Positions 18,180 through 32,960 are shown, numbered from the stretch's first letter. The stretch is DNA of 64,000 nt from Glandiceps talaboti (GCF_964340395.1 NC_135566.1:11224501-11288500); one strand, 5' to 3'. The notes: generated from the letters alone by a model not told the origin. Translations and numbers: made by a program.

Positions 18180-21100
18180 GTTTTATATAGAAGGAACTGA
18201 AAATAACTAGTGAAATTTGAGTGAAAAGAGATGCATATATGTAGTAATGGTACAAAAATCCAGAATTTTTTCAGGAACCAAAGTTTAATCAACAGATTCA
18301 TTTTTTTACTGTGACTGTCATATCCTCAATAATCTAAATATACTCCGGGGAGAAAATAGGATGTTTTGAAATTTCAACACACAGTAAATGTGAACATATA
18401 TATTGTAGAGATATTCTGAGACGCTCAGATTTCTGACAAGAGCATTATGAACTCGCAGAAACGTACATCATTTATTTCATTTACTGGCACAGGGCCAATT
18501 CATAAAAAATACACCATAGTGAGAGATGATATTAGGTTCATTTCCAAATTAAATCAACTGCTTCATGTCAAAGGGGGCGTGGCGAACTATTAGAAGGCGA
18601 AAGCAGTGTTAAAAAGCAAAACAAAAACTAGTAACGCCTCAGAAATCATCAATTTTGTCAAACCCATCGATCGGTACCTCAAACAAAAAATTTAAAACAA
18701 AAAATAAAACTATAAACAAGTTTTTCTACTTTTTTGTTTGTTTTATCATGTTTGTACACTTTCATCTCATGCCTCAGTGATATATATATATATTGAAAAG
18801 AGCCATCAAGACAAGTATTTTTCTAATCTCAGTGTTGTTCTTCTTGACTAATAGTATCTTTATTAAAACATCAGATATCTGCTGTGATGGCAGTCACCAT
18901 TAATTAAGAAAAATATGCAAGATAAGATTTTTGCAGTATTCAAATTACTGGCTAATCTTTTGGTGAAGTGAAGAGAATTTCATATATGTCAATGTTGATA
19001 GTGCTGTTCAGTGTGTATCATACAACACAGGTCAAATATGACAGCTGTACATATCGTTACAAAACAAAATATATTCATTAATTTTGGTGGTCCACAAATG
19101 CTTCAAAATGAGTATCTGTGTATTGACATTTTGGGGACAGTAATTTATAAGGTGAGATTGTTGTTTCTGTTATTGTATTGATTGAATAAAGTGCCGATGG
19201 TTAGATGGTCAGCCACCGTCTTTAAGCTGGGCATAGTCAGTGAGATGAACTTACTGTAGACCAGCCTTCACCCTACACTGTAAAGAATCGCCTTCTCATG
19301 TTACACTGACGGGCATTATGGATCATTTACAAAACAGAGAATACAAGAAAAATAGTGGCGATGACATAGTTTACCCAACAATACCTATAAGAATACCACT
19401 CTACTGTAGTAGCACTGCATAGAATCGGGTGAAACTTACACCGACGTCTGTTTTCCCAGAGTGAAATTTGTTTTCCCCGGTCAACTTGCGATGTGAAATG
19501 CTATTTATACTCCAAGATGATTACTTGCTGTAATTAGACATTTTTTTAGGAATAGGCTTTTGCTGAAAATTACACACATGATTTGCTCTGAGGCGTTTTT
19601 TTCTACGGTAGGTGTAAATTAATGAGTAAAGGTGTCAATACTTCTAGTGCCAGGTCACTACAAAGAATACAAGCCTTCCAATTTGACTGCTCTGTCTAAA
19701 GTGTTCAAACGTGTGAGACCTCATCCGTGTATTATCATACCACTCAATAGAAGGGGAGGAGAAAGTACTGTTTTCAAAAAAATTAAAAATGTTATTGTCC
19801 ATGAGTGATTAGTTATGAAATTGATTGCGCTTCATAGGGTTTACGTACAGATGATTACAAAGCATTGAATGACTTTGATTGGTTTCATTAATATGGCCAT
19901 ACATGTAGATCACCAAGATCAAAGGTATGGCTTTCTGACTACATGTAAATACATGTATGTAATTTGACTCATACAAATTGACATGAGGAGTAGGAATTTA
20001 TGATCAGATGAATTTAATTTTCTGAAAATATTAAAATGAAAAGGAGCCTTTGAAACTGGACAGATGATAGAGTGAAATGAGATGAGAAGCCATGTTTGGG
20101 GTCCCAGCAATTGTACGGTCACAAAAAAAAATTAACCACTCCTTGCCTTGTTAACTAACGGGGCAGTATGTTTATTTCCATCTGATTTTCAATGAGCCTG
20201 TCAGTTTTATGTATTCTGTGAAGGTATGTAATGAGGGAGGAGTAAGTGGGTGGGGTGGGGGTGGTAATCAATACATGCATGTACATGTCGAATGTGACAA
20301 TCTCAGAAATGAACATTTCAATTATGGATGGGGGGGGGGGGGGTACATTTTGTAATCAGTACAGTGTACATAAAATGTACCAAATAACTGGGTAATGATA
20401 AAGCATATATCAAGAAAACTTGTGCACATATATTTTTTCATGAGTGATGATATGAAAAATTACTGTCAGTTTCATTAATTTTGTGTTCGTTTTTTTAATG
20501 AAATGAACATGTTGATCATTAATCTTGGTGTTGAAAGTTTTTGATAAGTTTACTTTTGTTACAGTATATATGTGTGTGTTTGTTAAACTACTTTGCAGAA
20601 CTTTAATTTGTAAAATGTGGTAATCTATGAAACATTTAGAACTGTGAAGGCAAGAAGTTGCAATTGGAGGGACGCTTCTTTGTCTTCTGCAAGTTGACGT
20701 TCAAGGTCATGTCCGCCTCTGTGGTACTCTCAACTAGCCTGAGAATGAAATTGCTTCCAACTGTAAACATATAGAGTTACAACAACAATGCACCAGTGAA
20801 AATGTTTTGAAAAAGTATTGAAATGGAAATCCTCAAACTTAGTAGTCGTAGCGTTTATTATCCAGAAATATTTTAACAACCAAGAGTGTATTCAAGTTAT
20901 TAACGTTTCTCTGATAAAAAAGTCCAAAGCTCGATCTGCTGACTTGGCAAAGCTTCAACATCCATTTATGGGACACCTGTACACGTCCATTAAAATGAGC
21001 CTGAATGAAAACTCACCACGTCTTAAACTTTCGAGTCAATACAGCCCCAGCATTGTTGAAATCCTGTCTATATATGCATTGCTGGGGGTGAAGTAACTGG

Positions 21101-21790
21101 TATGCCTCTCAACACACAGGTAATACTCTTGGAATTTGCAAAGGATTCTCAAGAGGAGAACTTCAATTATACAAACAAGTACACACAGCATACATACACA
21201 TACCGACTATATATTTCAATCTAAAATAACTGACAACGTCACCAAAAAAATGCTGGGAAAAAAGCCAAAATCAAGATAGTTATATCTTGTTCTTACTTCA
21301 CTGAATGTGAGTTATCATGTTCGGATGATAAAAAATAGCGCAGAAACAGATAATTTGACAGAAATTTTTTTGTTACTAAAGTTAGGGGTGGACAACATAA
21401 GATGAGAGAGAAACAGTTTTTGGTGTTGATCACAGTTTTATAAGTGCCATTAGTATTAAACAAGTTACGGTGCTTGAAATTGTTGAAACCACTTGTGGTT
21501 GACGTGTCACTGACAGTGACAAATGACTGGTTCTGTGTTTGTGTTTAACTTTGTAGTGGTCATCCAGGGACGTGGCTGATTTCGGTAGGTTTATTTGGGG
21601 AGAAAGTATTCAGCTATCTGACTGACCGTCCTGCCGTGTGAAGAAAAGTGAACCAGAAAAAAAAAATGAAAAAGGACATTGTTGGAATTCTTACAAGTGT
21701 TGATTTTCTTTGTGGCTTTGTTTCCACTAGGGAGTTGTCATTGTCTGTGCTGACCTCCCTATAGTTCTACCAGTGTGCTGCTTGTCTTGT
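18180..21790. other. Intron segment, mostly unique
   Basis: No exon recognised. A 14-G run is at 20330-20343. TCAAGGTCA at 20701-20709 is a perfect monomeric nuclear-receptor (SF-1/ERR-type) site in sequence richer than its surroundings. Otherwise AT-rich. Confidence 0.45.
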
Positions 21791-21799
21791 GTTATTTGA

Positions 21800-22200
21800 A
21801 ACTCTGGCCTTGTTTGGGGAATGAAGTTAGTGGCTTCTCTGATATGAACCAACTAATCTTCAGAAGTTAATACTCAACTCAACAACAGTCATCAAGATGT
21901 ACTATATTGTGTGTGGAATATTTTGTTCCCTAATTCTTCTTTGGCCTTATTTTGGAGACTCAAGTCGGTGGCTTCCCTCCAAAGGATCTTCAGAAGTTAC
22001 TCAGCAACAACCATCAGGATATATTTTTTCTGTGATTACTGTGTTTGATTTCCAAATTCAACTCTTTTCTTGTTCGTGACAGAAGTCTGTAACTTCCATG
22101 TAAGAATCGACGATCGTCAGAAAGATACCCAACAGATTCATCGGGATGGGGTGTACAGTCTGTGTTTTCTACATTTGTTCTCTAATTTGTGAAAATACCA
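21800..22200 (+). repeat. Degenerate ~140-bp tandem repeat, about 3 units
   Basis: Each unit repeats, with much divergence, a GGCCTTRTTTTGG-like motif, GTGGCTTC, ATCTTCAGAAGTTA, CTCA(A)CAACA and CATCARGAT. The clearest pair starts at about 21807 and 21942. Confidence 0.65.
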
Positions 22201-22684
22201 GAATTTTTAGTTTAATGAAAATAAAACAGGTATTTTCTTACAAGTGTTTTTTATATTCTTGTCAGTCCATAGTGTTGGATGTAGTTGTCTTGGTTTAAGT
22301 TCACTGTTGTTGTGTTGTTGTGTTTCAGATCATTCTGTTATGTCATCATGACATTGTAGTGTATGTAATGTTCTATGAACCATTGACTTTGCTGAATGCA
22401 ATAATTAGTCAAATTTACCCCAGTTCCCCCCATCTTAGAGCTCTACAGTATTTTACTAAGACTCTATTCAAAATGATGATTGAGTATGCAAAAAAAAAAA
22501 CAAGAACATAGAGTTCATTATCTTTGTGTAACTTGTAAGAAGGATACTAAAACTAAAACCCTAGCAAAAATAATGAGACAGTATGCCACTTATTGTTTCT
22601 ACTTTCAAGAATGGTTTTAACAGTTCAAGGTCTGGTATGTAAACACATACACACAGACTACATTTAGAAGTCTGGTATGTACAT

Positions 22685-22686
<2 letters not shown>

Positions 22687-22739
<53 letters not shown>

Positions 22740-22740
22740 G
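22687..22740 (+). repeat. (CA)n microsatellite
   Basis: About 25 CA dinucleotides ending in a short CAGA tract. Confidence 0.97.
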
Positions 22741-22789
22741 ACACAGACACCAAAAAAATGGCCAATGTAGTACTGGTTAATCAGTCGAA

Positions 22790-22866
22790 GTAATGGCATG
22801 TTGAAAGTTCTTGGTCACTACAGTCAGTTTAGTTGCTGTAATGGCATGTTGAGAGTTCTTGGTTAG
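22790..22866 (+). repeat. Short tandem duplication
   Basis: GTAATGGCATGTTGARAGTT then CTTGGT occurs twice with a 48-bp period. Confidence 0.8.
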
Positions 22867-22869
22867 CTC

Positions 22870-24400
22870 TCAGTTTACTTGACAATAGCTACTGTTTAAA
22901 GAATGGTTGCTATATACATACACATGACTTTGTCACCACACTGTTGTGGAATTTATGAGTGCCAAGTAGTCATTCTGAAATAGTTAGTATGTTAGTGGTA
23001 AATGTTGAATTGATTCACAAACAAATCAGCAGAAATTTGAAAAGGAAGTGACAAGTGGAGGTGTGAAATTACTGTTTAGATAAGAGAATAGGATTCTTTG
23101 TTTTGAGATATATATTGGGAAATCATATATCACCCCCACCACCACCACCACCACCACCACCACCACCATCTTGTACCCCAACAATTTTTACTATTTGTTG
23201 CTTACAACCAAAACTAAGAGTTGAACCAAAACCAAAGGTTAACATTTCATTTTTGCAAATGACAGATACATGTATGTTTCAAGTTCTACAGCATGTTTTG
23301 TACACAAGGACATATACATCTATAAGTGTTGGTTCTTTTATTTGTGTATCTGTAAAATACAGTGCAAACATCCCAAAACAGATCATCACATACACAGATC
23401 TCAAGTAGGTGTTTACTAGTAGTTGTCATATATACATGGTTTAGTCCATCACTACCATATCTACTGTATTATTATATCATCTGTTTTTCTCTCTTCACTT
23501 GTACTATTTTCAGTGTTTCAGTTTCTACTGTATACAATCTCCCCACTAATAAAAGACGAAATTTGTCATTTGTGGGTCAAAATGATAAAAACTTGTGACT
23601 CACAATTTAGGAAGAAATAGGGATTTGATGTGTGCTGCAAGAACATGTTGTAATCAGCCTTTGAGAAGTACACTAATTGTATATGTGTTGAACAATCACA
23701 ATATGCCCATAATGGTCAATTCATGGATGGTTTGTTTTATGTTATATATATATATGTTCAAAAAGTTTTGTTTTTCACTAATTACATATTTCCCACTTGT
23801 ATTTTGAAGCTGGAATTTCTCTGTACAAAAAATGTAGGTATGTAAAATTAGTTGACAGTATTTCTCAAATCATGACCAATCTGTTATTCACCACGTAACT
23901 TTCTTAAAAATGGTATCGCCATGAAACCACAGACCGCTTTACTACAGTCCCAGAACGCATTGCAAAGAGAGATTTTTTGTTGCGGCAGTACATTTGTACT
24001 AAAAATGGTCTTGTTTGTGAGAACGTGAAAATGGCAACAATTTGTACAATTTTTTTTTTTTTTTTTTTAAAGTTTTTTGAACTCCATCATGATGTTAATT
24101 GACAAGATTTTTCAGCTGATCAAAATAATCAAAAATCTTGAAATATATTTATTGTTTACACAGAAGATGAACGGCATAGATATGTTATAAACTTTTGATG
24201 GGTAATATGATAGTTGTACAATGGAAATAGATAGCAATGATAACCTGTACGCTGTTTTTCTCATTAACTTATCTTTAGTGTACGTCAGACTTCAGGCATC
24301 AAAATTATTCGATATCTTGCCAAAAAAAAATGTTGGAGGGGAAGCAATAAGTCATTTCTAACATGTAGCAATATGCATGTTATGTTGCTCAGTCACTCTG
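22870..24400. other. Intron segment with (CCA)n tract
   Basis: A (CCA)n microsatellite lies at about 23132-23168 and a poly-T run at about 24050-24069. No exon is supported; the proline-rich frame over the CCA tract is an artefact. Confidence 0.5.
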
Positions 24401-24407
24401 TGTGTGT

Positions 24408-24715
24408 TTAAGGTGGTGGTGGGGGGGGGGGAGGGGGTGTCACTGTAACTGTGTGTGCCCATATGTATGTACATGTATGTATGTATGTATGTATGTATGC
24501 ATGCATGCATGCATGTATGTATGGGTATGGGTGTGTGTGTGTGTGTGCGTGTGTGTGCATGCGTGCGTATTTATGTATGTATGTATGTATGTATGTATGT
24601 ATGCATGTGTGCGTATGCATGCATGTGTGTATGCATATATGTATGTCATGTATGTACATGTATGTATGTATGTATGTATGTATGTATGTATGTATGCATG
24701 CATGCATGCATTTAT
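24408..24715 (+). repeat. G-run plus (TATG)n/(CATG)n compound microsatellite
   Basis: GGTGG and an interrupted run of some 17 Gs (about 24411-24437) are followed by a 250-bp compound of TATG, TG, and CATG units. The Cys/Met/Tyr and His/Thr/Ile-rich frames are microsatellite artefacts. Confidence 0.95.
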
Positions 24716-25319
24716 TTTAACATACATATGTATGAATATGTGTATCTGTGAGATTGTACATATATTTTTAGATCTGTGTGATCTGTGTTTATGTATGGGA
24801 ATTGTGATCATATATTGTCAAAGTACATATATACATGTATACCTATACATTATGAGACTATGTATCAATAGTCAGTCATCAGTTTGTTTCTAGGCATATT
24901 TCCCGGTGAATAGACCAACTTTTACAATTCTGTAATTTATACAGTGTAATAGGTTGAAATGAGAGAAGCCAGCGATGAAAAGAAGAAAAATGAAAAGAAA
25001 AAAAAAATATGAAGATTTCTTCAGTACATACACAACGTCTCATTGAAATGGCATAGCAATTAAAGTTATGCAGGTTGGTGAATAGAAGACATCGTTTTCA
25101 TTGATACTTGTGACTGGTGGTTTTCAAGCATACCTACGATTCTACAACTGACTCACAATTTTAATAGGTCTGGAGTGTTCATGTACTGCTCTAGGATTAA
25201 ACCTGACTAAATAGAGCTAGGAATGAGAGCAATTGTCAGGCTAAGCTTTCTTAAATCTCAGCAAAGTGTTGTTTGCAAAATTTGGCTAATTGTGGAGATT
25301 AGTAAGGGGGCAGGCACAG

Positions 25320-25640
25320 ACATGACAGGAGCTAGGCTTTCTGTGGTTTGATTTCATGCTAATTTGTCAAAAACCTGATACAGAATCGTGGAAAATATGA
25401 TAACAGTGTTTCTGTGAAAAATATTACCGAAGTATTTTTGTGTTTTGATTTTGATGTTGCTATTTTGAGATTCCGTGGTCTGATTTCATGCTAATATTTC
25501 TAAAAACTGATACAGAATTGTGAAAAATAGTGATTTTGTGGTAATTTTTCAAAAACCAGAATTGTAAAAAGTATGACAGAATTTGTAGGTTTTGATACAG
25601 TGCTGTATTTCTAGAGCTGGATACAGGATTTTGAAGAAAA
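25320..25640 (+). repeat. Degenerate tandem repeat
   Basis: GTGGTYTGATTTCATGCTAA followed by AAAAACCTGATACAGAAT-like sequence recurs with weakening similarity at about 25342, 25478 and 25540. Confidence 0.6.
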
Positions 25641-25644
25641 AAAT

Positions 25645-28600
25645 GAGATTTAAAAAAATTTGTGTCCTCATGTAAATACACGTATTTAACAGATCAAGAA
25701 CAAATCTCAGCAAAAAAATAACCGTAGACTCGGATTTTTTTTTTTAGTAATGATTCGAGAATCAAATACAGGATTATGAAAAAGATAATGAAATAAAAAA
25801 CACTTTGGCTTAATTTGCGGATCAAATATTTGATGAAAAAAAAACCCAACAAAAACTGAGATTTACAGCAAACCAAACAGTAATAAACTGAACAGAGACT
25901 GACGATTTATGTGAATTTTATGATCATTTATTATCACAAAGAATTACAACATTCTCAACAAAGTGAACAATTCTAAAAAAATGTAAAAAAATACCATAAA
26001 ATTCAATCACCTCACTAACATCGTATGCTAAAGGTCACAACATCGTTTTCACATAAAAATACAACAATGACAAAAAAAGAGAGAAAATAAATTACGGTGT
26101 CCATATTTTAGTACCGAATGTATATTGTCGTGTCTGTATAAAACAGTAGACACAATATGTATGCACATGTACGTACAAATTTTATATGTATTTCTGTTTT
26201 TTGTGAAAGAAACTCAGCATGTTCAGGTGTATTTTGGAACAAAAATGTGCGTTCTCAGATTTAGGCGGGAAAAATAGCACAAAATGTCGTACGGAAGGAT
26301 TGTTGAGCATTGCTAAATAATTCATGGCATTAGAAGCTAAGTGTGAAAACCGCAGAATTCCACTGTAATACTGATTTTGTATTCTGGGGAAAATTTTGTC
26401 TCTTGATCAAAAAAATAGCCCATTTTCATTTTTAGACAGTGTTCTTTGAAGGTTGGAATAATTTGTAAAGTAACATGGTCATGTTAATGAGTAGTGTTTG
26501 GTCAATTTGGCTTCTGAACTGAATGTGAATGAAGGTGTAGGAAAAAAGGATAAATTTGAGGAAAGTCGATGAGAAGAACACACATGACATATATAAAACT
26601 GTCTTCTGCCAAATGGAGGTAATTACTGGAATGGATACAAACAGATTACCCTTTCTAGTTAATGTCTTAGACTATTCAGAATTTTGTCATTATTAATACA
26701 TGCGAGATTCGTTGACGCACATTCTTTGCTAATAGCGGTGTGAGGTCTACCTTCTCTATTGTCTGTCTGCTTGCCCACTGCATAATAGGGTTTTTTCTGA
26801 GCCAAATTTAATGCAATTTGCAGCTTCAAGCAATTTCTGATATTATTTTCCATTTCAGTTGTTATTTCATCACTGGAGTACCATTAACGTACATTGTAGA
26901 AAAAAAGTCCCCTCTCATTTCTGTCATTGTGAGATACATTTTAATCACTTTGTTAAATACACCCAAATGCATCAGGTATATTACCGGGGAAGCTTTAAAA
27001 TTGACGCTGCACCAGACATGGTTTTTAATCAACGTTATCCGAATAAAAAATGACTTGGAGACGTTTTTGTAAGTTGCCCACAAATTCAAAAAAAAGGAAT
27101 GTAATTTCTACGTGCAGCAGAATTATGAAAAGTGAAAAAAAGGGTTTTATTTTAGCAAAATTTGTCAAGTTTATTAAGAATTGTGTTAATGTAAGGATGT
27201 AAAATCTCTGTAGACTGGCATTGTTTTTTTTTGGGGGGGGGGGTTGTCACACCCCTGATTGGCAGAGATTTGGAGGCTAAACCTAAGGTTCCTTAATAAG
27301 CACCAACAAATGACACATTGAGCTAGGGTGGACTGTTTTTCGACAGTGGTTAATGGTGTAATGTAGCTGATATACTGAGACCTGTCAATCATAGAGGCTT
27401 ACTTTGATTGGCAGCTCGTTCAGATACTTATCTGTTGTGAGTAATTGGATAATTCTTTACCCGTCCTTTGTTAAGCTCTGTAATGCAGGCTGCCTAATGC
27501 ACTCTTCTCCTATTTGTTCCACTGTGTAATTAGGCTCAGTTATGGTTCCCCTTTTGGGGGGCCTTTTCTTTGTGCCGCCCCACTCATTACCCACCATCAA
27601 ATAAAGTTACAGGCATCAATACCATTCAAGTCATTTATACCCCAGTGGTATTATGCCAAAACCTTTTTTTTTTCCTTCTTTTGATTTGGATCATACGGGA
27701 GGAGTTTTACCAGCTTTGAAACAAAAAAAATGTACAACAGATCTGTTTCTGTTCAGTTTGATGGTGTTGGTGTTAGTGCCTAACATGAACCAAACAATGG
27801 CCTCTTATTTATCTTGACTCTGCCATTCAGTAAGACAGGGGGGACAGTTATTGTGCTGTGAGAAAGTGAAAAAGACTAAAAACCCAAGAAGAATCGAATT
27901 CACTAACACATAACTCCTATTAATTCAGTCACGTTAGTATTCAAGATCACTGAGATAGGATCAACAGAGTAGAGATTCAATGAGTTTCAGACTGTTTCTT
28001 CTATCCTCAGTGTATTTTTTCCCCAGAAGCTTTCACTACCTTTTTTTCTCACTTGTTTACTTAAGCAGTGAATAGAAAGTGGAGAAAGGTACACTTAATA
28101 AAGTAAGTTCTCCTCCTCTATTGACTTTAAACGTGCAAGAAATAAGCCTTATTAGCACCTTTTGAACATTTATATGTATGGGCTACATTCCAAAGTGTTA
28201 GTTTACACAGCGTTTTTTCATCTACCACCAGTATCACTTTTCATCAATGGCCCCAGACTCCAAACGTCTCCTGTCCCAGTATCTTTTTCCTAGACAGCTT
28301 TTCCCACCCGTCAAAAATTTTGTGAAGCTCTCTTTTTTTTCTTCTGCAGTTGCTTAGGGAATCGATGTATTTCAGAGTAGTAAGTACTAATTGCTACTAG
28401 TTTAGTAAAGAAAATACTGCAGCAGTAAGTGATCAACCTGACATCTTTTAGCTCCAGGAAAGGGAAGTTTACGTCTGTGTTACTAATGACTTATACATTT
28501 GCTTGAAATGCGTTAAAATGTGTACTCTTACTTGGCTATGTCTTCTCAAGCAAAGAGAATATGTTATATGTGAAGCAGTGAGCATAAGTCTGTGACTTTC

Positions 28601-29400
28601 AAGCCTGATCGCCATTAAAATACCAAACTAGTGGTCATTAAATTTTCATGGTATAAGTTCCAAACACAAAAGGTAGTGAAAAGGCAACATTGTGAAGCAA
28701 ACGTACAAATCCTAGAAGTCAATCTGCCCCCCTCCTGTCTTCCATTGCCCTATAATGTGTGCAGTTGCAGTCATCCGCGCAGTAAAGTCTGTTTGGTCCT
28801 TCCACCTGTCAATCACACCGACTTTCTCTAAGAGACTAATTAAGACGTCATAATCCCAAATCTAAATGGGCCAGCAGCTCACTGTTGTTATTACAGGCAA
28901 ACATAACATGTGCTACTCTCAAAGTTAGCCAAAACAATTGGGCACTCTTGAAGGGTTTTTTTTTTTTTTTGGCGTGGATCTTTCTGGTGGTCTCCATTCT
29001 AAATATAGAGAAGTTGAGTAATGTGAAACCTGCATTTCTAGCAGTGACAGATTGGGTTCGCCAACTTGAAATACAAATCATTATGTCGTATACAGTGAAG
29101 AAGTAGGCAGTTGTAGAGAGTTGACATTTTCAAGTACAAGTCACAAAATAGAGTCAGAAAATGTTATCAATTAGAAGTATTTGTGGGAACATTTTGTTTT
29201 GCCAATTGATTCACAATCAGAAAGTACAAGAAGAAGAATTTCATGAAAAACTTATATTTTCGGGCGATTTTGTCACCTTTTACATGATGATTATAAATTT
29301 TAAAATCTTTCATTCATAAATCTGCTAAATTTGCCAAATTTTAGGTTTTTTTTGAAAAGACAAATGTGCCTTATTTTGATTACTTTGATACATTTTTAAA
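25645..29400. other. Intron segment, partly complex unique sequence
   Basis: No coding exon recognised. A T9/G11 homopolymer junction is at 27224-27243. The stretch 27245-27620 and the stretch 28560-29060 are less AT-biased and non-repetitive, which would suit a regulatory role, but I can name no element with confidence. Confidence 0.4.
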
Positions 29401-29404
29401 TCTC

Positions 29405-29580
29405 ACCCATTCAGAATTGTGAATGATTTCAAAGCAGCCAATGAAAGAAGTACAACAAATGTATTATCCAATCACAGTTGTGTCTAATTTAAATTGACCA
29501 ATGAGAGCACAAGGAAGTGTATTAACCAATCAAAGTTGTGTATAATTTCAAACTGACCAATAAGAGTACTGGCAAATACT
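29405..29580 (+). repeat. CCAAT-bearing minisatellite
   Basis: Units of about 59 bp hold two half-units, each beginning CCAAT: CCAATGAGAGCAC ... and CCAATCAAAGTTGTGT .... Five CCAATs occur, spaced about 28-32 bp apart, all on the + strand. Confidence 0.7.
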
Positions 29581-29819
29581 AAGGTACATATATTTGTCTA
29601 CATGATTTTCAAGTTATGCCCAGTGTAAAAAAAAAAAATTGGCAAAATGCATGAAAATCGTATAGAATATCAATTTGTCCAAGGCTGAGTTTTCTTGTCA
29701 TCAAATTTAATTAAATCGATAACGGTCATTAAACCTGGAATTAATTATCAGAAAATAGAAATAAACAACACAAAAATTGAACATAAATGTTTGCAGAGAA
29801 ATTAGCAAGGAGTGTGTGT

Positions 29820-30405
<586 letters not shown>

Positions 30406-30409
30406 TTAA

Positions 30410-31182
30410 ATTTGGGTCACTAAATGTCGTTAAAATTTCATTTCTGACTTTCTATTGCTTGGGCTATAAATTCTGATTTAAGTATTGTCTCTGATAATCA
30501 TACATGTTAGTTCTCTATTAGCTATGAAATGATCAGCTTTTTTTTTTAAGTCAATGAAATTCAGACAGTTTATTTTGTCAGTACTCTATAGTTATTTAAA
30601 GGTGATATATTATTACTGGGGTCAAATTTCTACATGTCAGTATGATGGAACAAACATTCAACCAACACACTATTCAACCAACACTCTATTTCAATATGCG
30701 CGATAAATTAAATAATTTTTTTTTTCATAAAAATAATATTGTCATTGAAGATATCAGTGGAAATACGATCTTTATCATAGTTGCAGCGAAATGATATTCT
30801 GGTTATTTTTTCTTTTTTTTTTTTGGGGGGGGGGGGGGGATTTGAATGAATTTAGTCTCATTTTATCGCTGTGCCGAGTCGGGATATTTAACAGTCTGAG
30901 GATATTGGAAACGAATTTGTCAGATATTTGTCAAAGAAATTAATTATGCAATATAAGGTAGAGGAAATGAGAGCTGTGAATTGTATGTTTCATTAATTAT
31001 GATAGGTTGACTATCGTAACTGTATGTGTAATTTAAGGATAGCCCTTCCATCTCTTAAATATTTATAACTCACTTCTACCTATAGATAGAATGCCATTTA
31101 AACGCTACATTGTTATTTTGGCTACGTTTCAATTTCAAAAGCAGAATAAGGAATTTTCAATGTACGTGTGCTGTGTAATTAG
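30410..31182. other. Intron segment, no gene seen
   Basis: AT-rich unique sequence with a T-run/G-run junction (T12 then G15) at 30813-30839. Confidence 0.5.
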
Positions 31183-31530
31183 ATGTTATTCCCCAATATT
31201 TTTTCTTCGTTCAGTCACCGAAAATACGAGTGACCTAAGGGGCTTTTGTCACTACGAGTGACAAACCTTAGGTCATGAGTATTTTCTGGCTGAATGAAGA
31301 AAAATATTGGAGAATAACATAAATATACCAGCGCCAGTAATATCACAGAAAAACGGGGGAAAAGTAACGGTAATTTTGAATATTTTGACTCATATTTCGA
31401 ACACAGCAGAACCGGTGACATAGACATGCGTTGTGACATAGATACATGTTGTCGTAACATAGAACGACCAGAGTATATATTCCATATTTTTTGTTGAGCT
31501 TGGCTCGTGCATGGCATAATATCTCTTATA
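31183..31530. mobile_element. Hairpin (MITE-like) element, copy 2
   Basis: The first 138 bp form a long imperfect palindrome: ATGTTATTCCCCAATATTTT at the left end and AAATATTGGAGAATAACAT at the right, with an inner GACCTAAGG/CCTTAGGTC pair. The tail (TTTTGACTCATATTTCG ... CTTGGCTCGTGC) matches the tail of the copy at 3075-3390. No transposase frame. An open frame on the minus strand through it is not a recognised protein. Confidence 0.7.
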
Positions 31531-32830
31531 GCTTTCAGTGTAGTTTTCTCCATTAGACATGAAAATACAATTCCAATGAGATGGTTCTATTTTACGTCAA
31601 CACTGCATATCTATTCCAAAATCTTAAAAATTATGCTAACGAAATAGTTAAATTTTGTTTCCCAATGAAAATTTTAAATCCATGAACTGAAAATATTTCC
31701 CATTGTTTTCAAACTGGTCCGAAATTATATGTGATATTTATTAACCGAACAAAATATTCAAATGTACACTTCTAACTGTAGGTGAAGTTTGTTTGAGTGG
31801 AAAATTAGAATCAAAATATTTGGACTTTTCCAGACACTATACTTTCAAAAGAAAACAATTGGTTATGAAGAAGACAGATTCAGGCGGTTTAAGTTTTGCA
31901 ATGAAGAATTTTTGTCCCAAATTTTTGTAAATATCGGAAATTGCACCAGAATTTGTGAATATAGAAATTTCGTGAAAAGTAACGGCATTTATTATTATTC
32001 CAACTGCAACTTGAAGAAAAACAATTGTGGAAATGAACAAGATGAATGATCTAAGTAGACTTGGTTTAGTTAGACAGTGATTACAACGTATGACTTTTAT
32101 CAGTTTTCCTAATGATGGTTGAAATTCTCGTACGTACTTGTAGTGAGCATGTTATTCTCAAAAATGACATATTTTGTAGATTTACGAATTCATGTGATTA
32201 TTGTGTCCAATTTCTTTTGTCAGTGCTACATTTCAGTGTAATATTCTACCTGTGTGATATATCACAGTGGATGTGTAGGAGCTGCGTCATTTAAAAACTG
32301 ATGCAGAAGAAACGTAATTCCTTCGTATTTAGTTGAGACCCACCCCTCAAAACGAAATTTCTTAATGCAAAATGGGAAAATGAACGACCTGTCCTATGTA
32401 GCTACTTCATATACCATGACATTGATAAACACAACAAACTCAACTTGCATTCAAATTATATAAAACATTTTACTATCTCTGCAAAACATACTTTAACTTC
32501 AACTGAAAATTGTATTTACACATCAGTTTTTTAACGGCCCCACAGAGAAAGACCACATCCTAAATGCAAAAAAATCAGTACCCTTGTAACACAGATTCAG
32601 TACATGCTATCTGCTACTTTGCTACAAAAATAACCTTACAAATGTATACATGAAGTTTTAAAATAGCAACTACATAATTTGACCTCACCATGTATGGTTT
32701 GAATGTCTTGCAAGTAGACAGACATATACACACATGCATTATGCACGTGGGCACACAGGCATATATGTGCGCGGTTGTCGTTCTGTTCCATAACATTCAG
32801 ATATATTCAGGTATTTACCTAATATGTCTT
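31531..32830. other. Intron segment, nothing identified
   Basis: AT-rich unique sequence; no exon or RNA gene recognised on either strand. Confidence 0.5.
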
Positions 32831-32837
32831 GCCTATA

Positions 32838-32875
32838 AATACCTTGAAAAAGAATTTTTATTCGAAACGTCGGAT
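32838..32875 (+). other. Possible decayed hammerhead-ribozyme motif
   Basis: CCTTGAAAAAGAATTTTTAT followed by TCGAAACGTCGGA resembles the CTGAnGA - stem II - GAAACGTCGG core found in hammerhead motifs of Penelope-like retroelements. GAAT/ATTC would be stem II. The CTGAnGA box is mutated, so activity is unlikely. It borders a microsatellite, and no reverse transcriptase is nearby. Confidence 0.3.
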
Positions 32876-32926
32876 TACATCTATTTATATCTCACAAGTT
32901 CCATGTGCATTTCTCAGGCATATATG

Positions 32927-32929
32927 TAT

Positions 32930-32960
<31 letters not shown>

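Noticed and set aside
24402-24893. Cys/Met/Tyr/Val-rich frame of 163 codons and His/Thr-rich reverse frames
   Set aside because: Translation of TATG/TG microsatellites. Not a cysteine-rich protein.
31215-31553. 112-codon minus-strand frame
   Set aside because: It crosses the hairpin element and its tail, which recurs at 3.1-3.4 kb with frame-breaking changes.
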